Assembly (NCBI GenBank): GCA_905215775.1
Contig: CAJMRM010000006.1
Span: 1-64,000, forward strand
Origin: an uncultured bacterium
GTDB taxonomy: Bacteria; Bacillota; Clostridia; Lachnospirales; Lachnospiraceae
Direction of reading: 5' to 3'
Length of the DNA: 64,000 nt
A program made the position numbers and the translations under genes. Each line of letters opens with the position of its first letter. The stretch's first letter is position 1. Of the stretch, positions 41,177-49,935 are shown one piece after another. The notes under the pieces are model-generated. The model was not told the DNA's origin, did no database searches, and saw nothing but the letters and a program-made list of their open reading frames with translations.

Positions 41177-42481
41177 TCAGGCGATCTCGCCTTTACTGTC
41201 TTTCTTTGATCTGCCTAAAAGGTTCTTTCTGGGAACCGTCAGATCCCGGTAAACGATCTCCGGCTTTCCCTTTCCTTCCACTGCGTCGCTGGTCACCGTA
41301 CAGATCCCCACATTGGAATCCGACGGGATCTCATACATCATATCCATCATGACGTTCTCCATGATGGAACGCAGTCCCCTGGCCCCGGTCTTTCTCTCCA
41401 CTGCCATATGGGCGATGGAATGGACCGCCTCAGGAGTAAACTCCAGCTTCACGTCATCCAGCTCAAACAGCTTCTGATACTGCTTGGTAATGGCATTTCT
41501 GGGCTCTGTCAGGATCTTCACCAGGGCATCCTCGTCCAGAAGATCCAGAGATACCATCACCGGCACACGGCCCACAAATTCCGGAATCAGGCCGAATTTG
41601 GTCAGATCCTGGGGCATGGCCTGCTTCAGCAGCGCTCCCACATCCATGTGCTTCCGGTCGGCGATCTTGGCGCCGAAGCCGATGGTGCTGGCCTCCATCC
41701 TGGATTCCACGATCCGCTCCAGGCCGTCAAAGGCGCCGCCGCAGATGAACAGGATATTGGTGGTGTCAATGGGGATCAGCTCCTGCTGGGGGTGCTTCCT
41801 TCCGCCCTGGGGAGGAACATTGGCAACGGTTCCCTCCAGGATCTTAAGAAGCGCCTGCTGTACGCCTTCGCCGGAAACGTCCCTGGTAATGGAAACATTT
41901 TCACTCTTTTTGGTGATCTTGTCGATCTCGTCGATGTAGACGATGCCGTATTCCGCCCGGCTCACGTCATTGTCTGCCGCCTGGATCAGCTTCAGCAGGA
42001 TGTTCTCCACGTCCTCGCCCACATATCCCGCCTCAGTGAGGGTGGTGGCGTCGGCGATGGCAAAGGGAACGTTTAAGAGCTTTGCCAGAGTCTGGGCCAG
42101 GTAGGTCTTTCCGGAGCCTGTGGGGCCCAGCATCAGGATATTGCTCTTCTGGAGCTCGATGTCGGATTCCTTCTGGGAGGTGATCCTCTTATAATGGTTG
42201 TATACGGCCACGGACAGAACCTTTTTGGCCTCCTCCTGTCCCACCACATACTGGTCCAGGAATTCCTTGATCTCCTTTGGCTTTAACAGGTTGATCCCCG
42301 CAAAGTCCGGAGCCTCCTCCCCCTCGGGGCCCAGCTCCTCCTCCAGGATCTCGCTGCAAAGCTCAATACACTCGTCACAGATAAATACGTTGTTTCCGGT
42401 GCCTGCGATCATCTTTCTGACCTGTTCCTGACTCTTTCCGCAGAAGGAACATCTGATCTTGTCTTCAGGTCTTACTGGCAT
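41177..42481 (-). CDS. clpX: ATP-dependent Clp protease ATP-binding subunit ClpX
   Basis: A 434-residue AAA+ unfoldase. The N-terminal zinc-binding domain has Cys11, Cys14, Cys35 and Cys38. Walker A is LGPTGSGKTYLA, Walker B is VYIDEIDK and the arginine-finger region and sensor 2 (TGARGLRSI) are present. It delivers ssrA-tagged and other proteins to ClpP, encoded upstream. The ATG at 42481 has GAGG 7 nt upstream; the GTG two codons earlier is less likely. Confidence 0.96.
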   Translation of the reverse strand: MPVRPEDKIRCSFCGKSQEQVRKMIAGTGNNVFICDECIELCSEILEEELGPEGEEAPDFAGINLLKPKEIKEFLDQYVVGQEEAKKVLSVAVYNHYKRITSQKESDIELQKSNILMLGPTGSGKTYLAQTLAKLLNVPFAIADATTLTEAGYVGEDVENILLKLIQAADNDVSRAEYGIVYIDEIDKITKKSENVSITRDVSGEGVQQALLKILEGTVANVPPQGGRKHPQQELIPIDTTNILFICGGAFDGLERIVESRMEASTIGFGAKIADRKHMDVGALLKQAMPQDLTKFGLIPEFVGRVPVMVSLDLLDEDALVKILTEPRNAITKQYQKLFELDDVKLEFTPEAVHSIAHMAVERKTGARGLRSIMENVMMDMMYEIPSDSNVGICTVTSDAVEGKGKPEIVYRDLTVPRKNLLGRSKKDSKGEIA

Positions 42482-42511
42482 GTTCACACCTCAATTCTAA
42501 AAATTTCCGTA

Positions 42512-43093
42512 TTAATGTCCGGTGATCACGCGGTCGATGAGGCCATATTCCATGGCCTCCTGGGCGGACATGTAATTATCCCGCTCCGTATCCCTTTCGA
42601 TGATCTCCAGGGGCTTTCCAGTGTTGGCAGCCAGGATCTCGTTCAATTTCTTTCTGGTCTTTAAAATATGCTCGGCCGCAATGTTGATCTCCGTAGCCTG
42701 GCCCTGGGCACCGCCGGAGGGCTGATGGATCATGATCTCCGCGTTGGGAAGGGCAAACCGTTTTCCCTTGGCGCCGCCGGAAAGCAGGAATGCGCCCATG
42801 CTGGCTGCCATTCCGATACAGGTGGTGCACACGTCGCATTTGATATAATTCATCGTATCGTAGATCGCCATACCGGCCGTAACGGAACCGCCGGGGCTGT
42901 TGATATATAAGTTGATATCCTTATTGGGGTCTTCCGACTCCAGGAACAGAAGCTGCGCCACCACAAGACTGGCGGTCACATCGTTGACCTCTTCTCCCAG
43001 GAAGATGATCCTGTCTTTTAAAAGTCTGGAATAAATGTCATAGGAACGCTCGCCTCTGCTGGTGGATTCCAGTACATAAGGTACTAAGCTCAT
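42512..43093 (-). CDS. clpP: ATP-dependent Clp protease proteolytic subunit ClpP
   Basis: A 193-residue serine protease with the triad Ser98 (GMAASMGAF), His123 (IMIHQPSGG) and Asp172. It forms the tetradecameric chamber that works with ClpX. AGGAGG precedes the ATG. The gene lies between tig and clpX, the canonical order in Firmicutes. Confidence 0.97.
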   Translation of the reverse strand: MSLVPYVLESTSRGERSYDIYSRLLKDRIIFLGEEVNDVTASLVVAQLLFLESEDPNKDINLYINSPGGSVTAGMAIYDTMNYIKCDVCTTCIGMAASMGAFLLSGGAKGKRFALPNAEIMIHQPSGGAQGQATEINIAAEHILKTRKKLNEILAANTGKPLEIIERDTERDNYMSAQEAMEYGLIDRVITGH

Positions 43094-43190
43094 ATTCTCT
43101 CCTCCTGCTCATAACATTTGACAGGGGATTGTCACAGCATAGCTGCAGCAACCCCCGTTTCTCCTGCGTATTCTGACCTGGTGCCTCTGA

Positions 43191-44480
43191 CTATTCGGTC
43201 AGAGCTGCCTCTTTTACAAGGAAGGTGATGGCGTTCTGTACAGCCAGGTCTTCCTTCATCTGGGCGATCTGCTCTTCGCCGAACATACCCTTGATCTGGT
43301 CCTTTTCCATCTTGTAGGCCTCAGCCATCTTGTCGAACTGTGCTTCCACATCCTCGTCGCTGGCAGTGATGTTCTCAGCCTTTACAACAGCCTCCAGAAC
43401 CAGTCTGGTCTGGATCCGCTTTAAAGCCTGGGGCTTCATCTGCTCGCCGATCTTCTCTGCCGTCATGCCTGTGATCTCTGCGTACTGCTTGAAGGAGATG
43501 CCCTGGCTTTCCAGTCTGCGAACATAGTCGTTTAACATACCGTTGACTTCCTCGTCAACCATCTGGTCAGCGATCTCCATGGAAGCGTTCTCAACCACCT
43601 TATCCACAACACGGTTCTCGATCTCTGTGTCAGCGGCTTTCTGCTTCTCATCCTGGAGTTTTACTCTTAAATCGTTCTTGTACTCTTCCAGTGTATCGAA
43701 ATCAGATACTTCGCTGGCAAACTCATCGTTCACCTCCGGAAGCTCTCTCTTCTGGATCTCTTTTACTTTTACCTTGAATACAGCCGGTTTGTTCTTTAAG
43801 TCCTCTACGTGGTACTCAGCCGGGAAGGTCACGTTTACGTCGCACTCCTCGCCGATGTTCTTACCGATCAGCTGCTCCTCGAAGGTATCGATGAAGGTGT
43901 GGGAGCCGATGGTCAGAGGATAATCGTCGCCCTTTCCGCCGTCGAATCTCTTTCCGTCCACATAGCCGTCGAAGTCGATGGTTACCAGATCGCCGTTCTC
44001 AACAGCTCTGTCCTCAACGGTCACCAGACGGGAGTTTTTATTTCTTACGCTGCTGATCTCTGCGTCGATATCTGCGTCTGTTACTTCTGCCTTTACCTTC
44101 TGTACCTCTACGCCCTTATACTGGCCCAGGGTCACTTCCGGCTTTACAGCCACAACGGCTGTGTAGATGAAATCCTTCCCCTCTTCGATCTGGGTAACGT
44201 CCACAGTGGGGCGGGAAACGATCACAAGTCCGCTTTCCTTCGCAGCGTCCGGATAGCTCTCGTCGATCACTTCGTTGGCCGCGTCTTCAAAGAATACGCC
44301 TGCTCCGTACATCTTTTTGATCATTTCAAAGGGAGCTTTGCCTTTTCTGAAGCCCGGGATATTGAATCTGCTTTTGCTCTTATTGTAAGCATTCTTCACT
44401 GCTGCGTCAAATTTTTCTGCCGGCACTTCGATGGTAAGCTTCGCCGTATTCTTCTCCAACTTTTCTACCTGTAAACTCAT
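43191..44480 (-). CDS. tig: Trigger factor (ribosome-associated chaperone, PPIase)
   Basis: A 429-residue chaperone. The ribosome-binding tail signature is GFRKGKAPFEMIKK (about residues 43-56), followed by the FKBP-type PPIase domain (about 150-245, ENGDLVTIDFDGYVDGKRFDGGKGDDYPLTIGSHTFIDTFEEQLIG) and a helical C-terminal domain. It binds nascent chains at the exit tunnel. It is the first gene of the protein-quality cluster tig-clpP-clpX-lon-engB. AAGGAGG lies before the ATG. Confidence 0.96.
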   Translation of the reverse strand: MSLQVEKLEKNTAKLTIEVPAEKFDAAVKNAYNKSKSRFNIPGFRKGKAPFEMIKKMYGAGVFFEDAANEVIDESYPDAAKESGLVIVSRPTVDVTQIEEGKDFIYTAVVAVKPEVTLGQYKGVEVQKVKAEVTDADIDAEISSVRNKNSRLVTVEDRAVENGDLVTIDFDGYVDGKRFDGGKGDDYPLTIGSHTFIDTFEEQLIGKNIGEECDVNVTFPAEYHVEDLKNKPAVFKVKVKEIQKRELPEVNDEFASEVSDFDTLEEYKNDLRVKLQDEKQKAADTEIENRVVDKVVENASMEIADQMVDEEVNGMLNDYVRRLESQGISFKQYAEITGMTAEKIGEQMKPQALKRIQTRLVLEAVVKAENITASDEDVEAQFDKMAEAYKMEKDQIKGMFGEEQIAQMKEDLAVQNAITFLVKEAALTE

Positions 44481-44580
44481 TGTATGGGTTCCTCCTTAAA
44501 TATATCTGTACCGGACATGGCTTCCATATCCGTCCAATATCGAAACGCCGTCACTCTGGGCGTTACACTTCAATTTAGCA

Positions 44581-44589
44581 TTATATCAT
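44581..44589 (-). promoter_or_regulatory. Extended -10 promoter of tig
   Basis: TG-A-TATAAT (44589-44581) with only a weak -35, in an AT-rich gap about 100 nt before tig. Confidence 0.55.
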
Positions 44590-44631
44590 ACTGTTTTTAG
44601 AAATACTAGTATTATTTTTCAAAAAAGCACC

Positions 44632-45183
44632 CTAAACACGGTCATACTGGATCTTCTTTTTTAAGGCTTCCGCTGTTTCTTCGTCTGTAAGGAGACGCAC
44701 CAGCTCAAGCCCCAGGTCCAGGGACCAGCCCATGCTCTTTCCGGTGGTAACGGGGCCGTCGGTGACAACGCCCTCCCCGGTGCAGACAGCCCCCGCAAGC
44801 TTCTCCTCAAATCCGGGGAAGCAGGTGGCCCTGCGGTCCTCTAAAAGTCCCAGTCCTCCCAGAACGCCCGGAGCCGCGCAGATGGCTGCCAGACGCTTCC
44901 CGGCTGCCCCGTGGGCCTTCAGCATGGCCGCCAGCCCCTTATGGTCCCGCAGATGGTCCGCCCCCGGAAGCCCTCCGGGCAGGAACAGCACGTCGGCATC
45001 GTCGGTGATCTCCTCAAACAGCGCGTCGGCTGTGACCGTGAACCCATGGGCGCCGGTCACCTGGCGTCTTCCCATGACAGACACCAGCTTTACCTCCACA
45101 CCGGCCCGGACCAGTACGTCGCACACGCCCAGGCATTCCACTTCCTCCATTCCATCCGCCAGGAATGCATAAACCTTTGCCAT
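44632..45183 (-). CDS. DJ-1/PfpI family protein (DJ-1 type glyoxalase or deglycase-like)
   Basis: A 183-residue protein with the class I glutamine-amidotransferase-like fold. The nucleophile elbow is AAICAAPGVLGG (Cys at about residue 102), with Glu in the N-terminal DGMEEVECLG and a conserved GGLPGADHL loop. DJ-1 proteins handle methylglyoxal or oxidative damage; the exact activity is debated. mgsA elsewhere in the window makes methylglyoxal, but no direct link is shown. Its ATG overlaps the DUF975 stop (TAATG). Confidence 0.85.
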   Translation of the reverse strand: MAKVYAFLADGMEEVECLGVCDVLVRAGVEVKLVSVMGRRQVTGAHGFTVTADALFEEITDDADVLFLPGGLPGADHLRDHKGLAAMLKAHGAAGKRLAAICAAPGVLGGLGLLEDRRATCFPGFEEKLAGAVCTGEGVVTDGPVTTGKSMGWSLDLGLELVRLLTDEETAEALKKKIQYDRV

Positions 45184-46370
45184 TAATTATCTTCCTCCTC
45201 TGAATAGGGATGGAACACGCCGTTCAGGTAATAGCCCCGTCCCGGGCCGCCCTCGGACCGCTTTATGCTCTCTTCCCTCTGATCTTCTGCAGGATGCTCC
45301 GCACCCTGTCCCGAAGCTTCGGTCCAGCCGGACGTTCCCTGACCCGGTCCTCCACCGAATACTCCGCTTCCTTCTGCATCTGTTTCGCTTCCATTACACG
45401 GTACATGGTCCTGCCCGCAAATTCCGCCGGATCCATACCCCCCTTGTGGATGATCGACATAGTCCGCACCTCCCTGTGTCTGGCCGTAACCGCCGTACTG
45501 GCCGTTTCCGGCGCTATCTGCCTGGTTTACATACGTTCCGCCAAAGCTGCCTGCGGGTACCGCCTCCGGATATCCGAAGCCGTTTAGCTCTCCGCCGTAA
45601 GGAGCCCGGAGCACTGCGTACAGCTCCGCAAAGGTGGCATAGTAATACGGGAGCACGAAGAAGGTTCCCACGCCACAGGCCATAGCCCCCAGGAACATCC
45701 ATCCTAAAAAGGACATTTCCAGCAGCCATGTGTTCATTTTATGGCCCTCCATCATCTGCTTGGAAAGCCGCAGGGCCTCCATGGGCTTCATTTCCGGGTT
45801 TTCCGCCAGAATATAAGGCACCATGTAGTAGCAGTAGGCAAAATAGAGTCCCGGCAGCACGCATAAAAACGTTCCGCCGACGATGATCAGGTCCCGCAGG
45901 AACATGGTCAGCACGATATTCAGGTAATGGCGGGAAAAGCCCCATAAAAGCTTTCCAAAGCCCGCTGACCGGCCCATCAGCCGGCTTTCCAGATAATACC
46001 GGTTATGGCCCACCGCAATGACCGGAGTTACAAAGATCCCCAGAGCCAGGGCCAGGATCAGAAATACGATCATGACTCCCGCCATCACTCCGTATACCAT
46101 CCGCCCGGTCTGGACCACGCCGGGTCCCACCGGGACATTCTCGATCACAGCGGGGATCTTTCCCACCACTGCCGGAAGATCGTCTCCCAGGCCCTCCACA
46201 AAGCCGTAGTCCTCATAGTAATCATTTTCATATCCGCTGTCTGCCGGCTGGGAAGCCATACTTCCGGAGCCGCTGATCAGGGAGAATACCAGGCTCACCG
46301 CAAAGGCCGCCCAGTAATATTTCCGCAGACATGCCTTGGCTCTTTCCTTCAGCTCTGCCCTTGTCCACAT
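45183..46370 (-). CDS. DUF975 family membrane protein with a Gly-rich tail
   Basis: A 395-residue protein. The N-terminus WTRAELKERAKACLRKYYWAAFAVSLVFSLISG is typical of DUF975. About six membrane segments cover residues 20-245, including the conserved ...YFAYCYYMVPYILAENPEMKPMEALRLSKQMMEGHK. The last about 120 residues are Gly/Gln/Ser-rich, low-complexity and hydrophilic, ending YYLNGVFHPYSEEEDN. The function is unknown. The start at 46370 has GGAGG 8 nt upstream. An alternative frame stays open across the tail (45263-45469). Confidence 0.8.
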   Translation of the reverse strand: MWTRAELKERAKACLRKYYWAAFAVSLVFSLISGSGSMASQPADSGYENDYYEDYGFVEGLGDDLPAVVGKIPAVIENVPVGPGVVQTGRMVYGVMAGVMIVFLILALALGIFVTPVIAVGHNRYYLESRLMGRSAGFGKLLWGFSRHYLNIVLTMFLRDLIIVGGTFLCVLPGLYFAYCYYMVPYILAENPEMKPMEALRLSKQMMEGHKMNTWLLEMSFLGWMFLGAMACGVGTFFVLPYYYATFAELYAVLRAPYGGELNGFGYPEAVPAGSFGGTYVNQADSAGNGQYGGYGQTQGGADYVDHPQGGYGSGGICGQDHVPCNGSETDAEGSGVFGGGPGQGTSGWTEASGQGAEHPAEDQREESIKRSEGGPGRGYYLNGVFHPYSEEEDN

Positions 46371-46508
46371 AAACATTTCCTCCGTTTTTCTTTATTCGTA
46401 AAATTCATTTCTCCGTAATTTGATTATATCATTTTTCAGTCCCGAATGTTATTACATTTTTCTTATATTGCAGAAAACTTATTCTAGGGCCCGCGCCATA
46501 TCCTGTGT

Positions 46509-46514
46509 TATAAT
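46509..46514 (+). promoter_or_regulatory. Extended -10 promoter of the CYTH gene
   Basis: TG-T-TATAAT (46506-46514) without a good -35, about 65 nt before the start codon. Confidence 0.5.
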
Positions 46515-46577
46515 AAGCGGGAGGGCGCCGGCGCGGGATTCCCTGTTCCCGGCATCCAATGGAAAGGAGACAGCCAT

Positions 46578-47033
46578 ATGGAGATCGAACGTAAATTTCT
46601 TGTGACAGACCCGCCCGAGGGCTATGAGACCCGGCCGTTCCGCATGATCGAACAGGCCTATCTCTGCACGGAACCGGTGGTACGGGTCCGGCGGGAGGAC
46701 GATTCCTTTTATCTGACCTATAAGTCCAGGGGACTGATGGCCCGGGAGGAGTATAACCTGCCGCTGGATGAAACGGCGTATCTGCACCTTTTAAAGAAGG
46801 CCGACGGACAGATCCTTACAAAAAAGCGGTATCTGCTCCCGGTGGAGGGAAGGCCGGACCTGACCTTTGAGCTGGACGTATTTGAGGGGGCATACCAGGG
46901 CCTCATTCTGGCGGAGGTGGAATTTGCCTCGGAGGAGGACGCCGCAGCCTTTACGCCGCCGGAATGGTGCGCCCGGGATGTGACCTGGTCCGGGGAATAC
47001 CAGAACAGCAGGCTGGCCATGGAAAAAGGGTGA
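46578..47033 (+). CDS. CYTH domain protein (triphosphate tunnel metalloenzyme)
   Basis: A 151-residue protein opening with the diagnostic ExExK motif (MEIERKF). Alternating charged strands of the tunnel fold follow: VVRVRREDDSFYLTYKSRG, TKKRYLLPVEGRPDLTFELDVFEG and LILAEVEFASEEDAAAF. Bacterial CYTH enzymes usually hydrolyse inorganic triphosphate or act as adenylate or thiamine-triphosphate-type enzymes; the length fits the small tripolyphosphatase/NeuTTM group. GGAGA precedes the ATG. It is monocistronic and converges on groEL. Confidence 0.88.
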   Translation: MEIERKFLVTDPPEGYETRPFRMIEQAYLCTEPVVRVRREDDSFYLTYKSRGLMAREEYNLPLDETAYLHLLKKADGQILTKKRYLLPVEGRPDLTFELDVFEGAYQGLILAEVEFASEEDAAAFTPPEWCARDVTWSGEYQNSRLAMEKG

Positions 47034-47044
47034 GGGGCCGGCGG

Positions 47045-47097
47045 GCGCCTCATAAAAAAGGCTGCCGAAGCCTTCTCTGACAAGCTAGCTTGCCAGA
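47045..47097. repeat. 53-bp direct repeat, copy 1
   Basis: It is identical to 47208-47260 and starts 163 bp before it. It includes a GGCT/AGCC mini-hairpin with a T-run on the minus strand and the palindrome CAAGCTAGCTTG. Confidence 0.9.
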
Positions 47098-47207
47098 ATG
47101 GAATCCGGAACGGTACCGGCGGGTAAAGCATTGCTATTCGCAATTTGACCAGGCTGCGGGACTGGTTTCCCCTAAGGCAATGGCTGTCAAATTGCTCATA
47201 GAGGCGT

Positions 47208-47260
47208 GCGCCTCATAAAAAAGGCTGCCGAAGCCTTCTCTGACAAGCTAGCTTGCCAGA
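47208..47260. repeat. 53-bp direct repeat, copy 2
   Basis: It is identical to 47045-47097. This copy forms the left part of the groEL terminator. The 110 bp between the copies holds GCAATTTGA and TCAAATTGC inverted arms (47140-47195) and no gene. Confidence 0.9.
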
Positions 47261-47282
47261 GCCGGTTTCTGCAGCCTTTTTT
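47217..47282. terminator. Bidirectional terminator between groEL and the CYTH gene
   Basis: AAAAAAGGCTGC pairs with GCAGCCTTTTTT over a structured centre containing GGCAAGCTAGCTTGTC-like arms. T-runs occur on both strands. Confidence 0.8.
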
Positions 47283-47299
47283 GCAATGCTTTACGTGGA

Positions 47300-48925
47300 C
47301 TACATCATTCCGCCCATTCCAGCGGCGCCGGCGGGCATGGCGGGAGTTTCTTCCTTGATGTTTGCTACTACGGACTCGGTCGTAAGGAGCGTGGAAGCTA
47401 CGCTGGTAGCGTTCTGTAATGCGCTTCTTGTAACCTTGGCCGGATCCAGGATTCCTGCTTCAACCATATCAACGTACTCTTCCTTGTATGCGTCAAAGCC
47501 CATGCCTGTGGCCATCTCTTTTACCTTATTGACGATCACAGAGCCCTCCAGGCCTGCGTTGGCAACGATGTGATATAAGGGAGCCTCCAGTGCCTTTAAG
47601 ATGATGTTTCCGCCGGTCTTCTCATCACCCTCCAGACCGCTTACCACAGCAGCCACCTTCTCTGCTGCATGAACGTAAGCAGATCCGCCGCCTGCGATGA
47701 TGCCCTCTTCAACGGCTGCCTTTGTAGCTGCCAGGGCGTCCTCCATACGGAGCTTTGCTTCCTTCATTTCTGTTTCTGTGGCAGCGCCCACACGGATCAC
47801 TGCTACGCCGCCGGAAAGCTTTGCAAGTCTTTCCTGAAGCTTCTCTCTGTCAAAGTCAGATTTTGTCTCCTCGATCTGGCCCTTGATCTGGCCGATGCGG
47901 TTGGCGATCTCTTCCTTGTTGCCAAGGCCGTCAACGATGATGGTGTTTTCCTTCTGTACCTTAACGGATTTTGCACGGCCCAGCTCTTCCATGGTCGCAT
48001 CCTTAAGGTCAAGACCCAGCTCCTCGGAGATCACAGTACCGCCTGTGAGGATCGCGATATCCTTTAACATTTCTTTTCTTCTGTCGCCGTAGCCCGGTGC
48101 CTTTACGCCTACTACGCTGAAGGTTCCTCTTAATTTATTTACGATCAGAGTCGTAAGAGCCTCGCCCTCAATATCCTCGGCAATGATCAGAAGCTTTGCG
48201 CCTGTCTTCACGATCTGCTCCAGCAGCGGAAGGATATCGTTGATGTTGGAGATCTTCTTGTCTGTGATCAGGATGTAGGGATCATCCAGAACAGCTTCCA
48301 TTTTCTCCATATCGGTGCACATATATGCGGAGATGTAGCCTCTGTCAAACTGCATTCCTTCCACCAGATCCAGCTCGGTCTTCATGGTCTTGGACTCTTC
48401 GATGGTGATCACGCCGTCTCCGGTCACTTTTTCCATCGCATCGGCAACCATCTCGCCTACTTCATCGCTGGAAGCAGAGATTGCTGCGACTCTTGCGATC
48501 TGTGCCTTGCCGCTGATGGGCTGGCTCATCTCAGCGATGGCCTTCACTGCCTCGTCGGTGGCCTTCTTCATTCCTTTTCTTAAGATAATGGGGTTCGCGC
48601 CTGCTGCCAGGTTCTTCATTCCCTCATTGATCATTGCCTGGGCCAGAACGGTTGCAGTGGTGGTTCCATCACCGGCAACGTCATTGGTCTTTGTGGCAAC
48701 TTCCTTTAAGATCTGTGCGCCCATGTTTTCAAAGGCATCCTCCAGCTCGATCTCCTTTGCGATGGTCACGCCGTCGTTGGTGATCAGCGGAGTTCCGAAG
48801 GACTTATCCAGCACCACGTTTCTTCCTTTGGGCCCTAATGTCACACGGACAGTATCAGCAAGTTTATTTACACCAGCTTCCAGAGCTTTTCTGGCATCTA
48901 CGCCGTATTTAATTTCCTTAGCCAT
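47300..48925 (-). CDS. groEL: 60-kDa chaperonin GroEL
   Basis: A 541-residue chaperonin of normal length. Typical stretches are MAKEIKYGVDARKALEAGVNKLADTVRVTLGPKGRNVVLDK (N-terminus, in segments), the ATP-binding GDGTTTATVLAQA, and the C-terminal Gly/Met tail GAAGMGGMM. With GroES it folds cytoplasmic proteins. It follows groES by 75 nt and is under the CIRCE-containing promoter. GGAGGT precedes the ATG. Confidence 0.98.
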   Translation of the reverse strand: MAKEIKYGVDARKALEAGVNKLADTVRVTLGPKGRNVVLDKSFGTPLITNDGVTIAKEIELEDAFENMGAQILKEVATKTNDVAGDGTTTATVLAQAMINEGMKNLAAGANPIILRKGMKKATDEAVKAIAEMSQPISGKAQIARVAAISASSDEVGEMVADAMEKVTGDGVITIEESKTMKTELDLVEGMQFDRGYISAYMCTDMEKMEAVLDDPYILITDKKISNINDILPLLEQIVKTGAKLLIIAEDIEGEALTTLIVNKLRGTFSVVGVKAPGYGDRRKEMLKDIAILTGGTVISEELGLDLKDATMEELGRAKSVKVQKENTIIVDGLGNKEEIANRIGQIKGQIEETKSDFDREKLQERLAKLSGGVAVIRVGAATETEMKEAKLRMEDALAATKAAVEEGIIAGGGSAYVHAAEKVAAVVSGLEGDEKTGGNIILKALEAPLYHIVANAGLEGSVIVNKVKEMATGMGFDAYKEEYVDMVEAGILDPAKVTRSALQNATSVASTLLTTESVVANIKEETPAMPAGAAGMGGMM

Positions 48926-49000
48926 GATTCAATTACCTCCAAATTTATTTACTTTCCGGCCAGGCCGGAACAGCCGCAGCATGCACTCTTCTGCCGCTGC

Positions 49001-49285
49001 TTATTCGATAACAGCAAGAATATCGTTCTGCTTTACAATGATATATTCTGCGTCGTCAGTTTTAACCTCTGTACCGGAGTATTTGGAAAAGATCACCTGG
49101 TCGCCAACCTTTACCTGCATGGTAACTTCTTTTCCGTCTACCACTCCGCCCGGTCCAACGGCAATGACTTCTGCCTGCTGGGGCTTCTCTTTTGCCTGAC
49201 CCGGAAGCACGATACCGGATTTTGTCGTTTCTTCTGCAACTAACTGTTTTAAAACAACCCTGTCAAATAATGGTACTAATTTCAT
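49001..49285 (-). CDS. groES: 10-kDa co-chaperonin GroES
   Basis: A 94-residue protein with the GroES fold. KLVPLFDRVVLKQ is at the N-terminus, and the mobile loop (ETTKSGIVLPGQAKEKPQ) and YSGTEVKTDDAEYIIVKQNDILAVIE follow. It caps the GroEL ring. It is the first gene of groES-groEL and starts about 95 nt after the promoter. Confidence 0.97.
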   Translation of the reverse strand: MKLVPLFDRVVLKQLVAEETTKSGIVLPGQAKEKPQQAEVIAVGPGGVVDGKEVTMQVKVGDQVIFSKYSGTEVKTDDAEYIIVKQNDILAVIE

Positions 49286-49378
49286 TACTGACTCCTCCTT
49301 GCCATTTCTGTCTTTATATTTTTCTGTTAATCGGAATTCCAGAACATTTCAGTTTCTCTGTTCCTTTTCACAAGTAAT

Positions 49379-49421
49379 GTTATAGCACGCATTATTAGCA
49401 CTGTCAAGGGTCGAGTGCTAA
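49379..49421 (-). promoter_or_regulatory. groESL promoter with CIRCE operator (HrcA-binding)
   Basis: CIRCE is TTAGCACTC-N9-cAGTGCTAA on the minus strand (49421-49395), with one mismatch to the 9-nt consensus arms. The -35 TTGACA (49407-49402) lies in the CIRCE spacer and second arm and is followed by a 17-nt spacer and TATAAC (49384-49379). HrcA binding would therefore block the -35 directly. Confidence 0.93.
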
Positions 49422-49545
49422 TTTTATGGAATTTTTTTGGGATTTTTTCATTTTCTTTACAAATATCCCTTCCTTTTTCCTGGAATATGGCTTATTATTA
49501 ATCTATATCGGTTTCTGTTCATGCCGGTTGAAAGGAGAATGAACC

Positions 49546-49935
49546 ATGTCCAAGAAAAAAACAGGTCTGCTCATCGCTCTGGGGGCTGCCATCGGAGCCG
49601 CCGCCGCAGGTATTTCCTATTATTTGAAGTATAAGTCTTTCAATGATGAGCTGGACAAAGATTTTCATGATTACGAAGATGAGGAAACGCCCTCCGGAGA
49701 AGCTGGAAAGGGAATTGCTTCCTGCAGCACCGCCAGAGAGCGCACGTATATTACGCTGGAACCCGGAAAATGCAGGACCGGAGAAGAACATGACGCAGAA
49801 GGACCGAACGCCCAGGAACCGGCTCCGGAGCCTGCTCCCCTGAAAGAAGCCCCTGAGGCCGGAACGGACACTGCTTCCCCTGCTCCCGCAGAATCCGCCA
49901 CAGTGGAGGAAGATACGGATGGTGCCGGAAAATGA
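49546..49935 (+). CDS. Small membrane-anchored acidic protein of unknown function
   Basis: A 129-residue protein with a basic N-terminus (MSKKKTG), one membrane helix (about residues 8-27, rich in Ala/Gly) and a hydrophilic tail. The tail becomes Pro/Ala/Glu-rich (about 88-125). GGAG lies 8 nt before the ATG. Its stop overlaps the ATG of the IclR gene (ATGA), so both are translated from one message. No family recognised. Confidence 0.65.
   Translation: MSKKKTGLLIALGAAIGAAAAGISYYLKYKSFNDELDKDFHDYEDEETPSGEAGKGIASCSTARERTYITLEPGKCRTGEEHDAEGPNAQEPAPEPAPLKEAPEAGTDTASPAPAESATVEEDTDGAGK

Noticed and set aside
43094..43190. Terminator between tig and clpP
   Set aside because: GGGGGTTG/CAATCCCC can pair, but no T-run follows and the two genes are normally cotranscribed.
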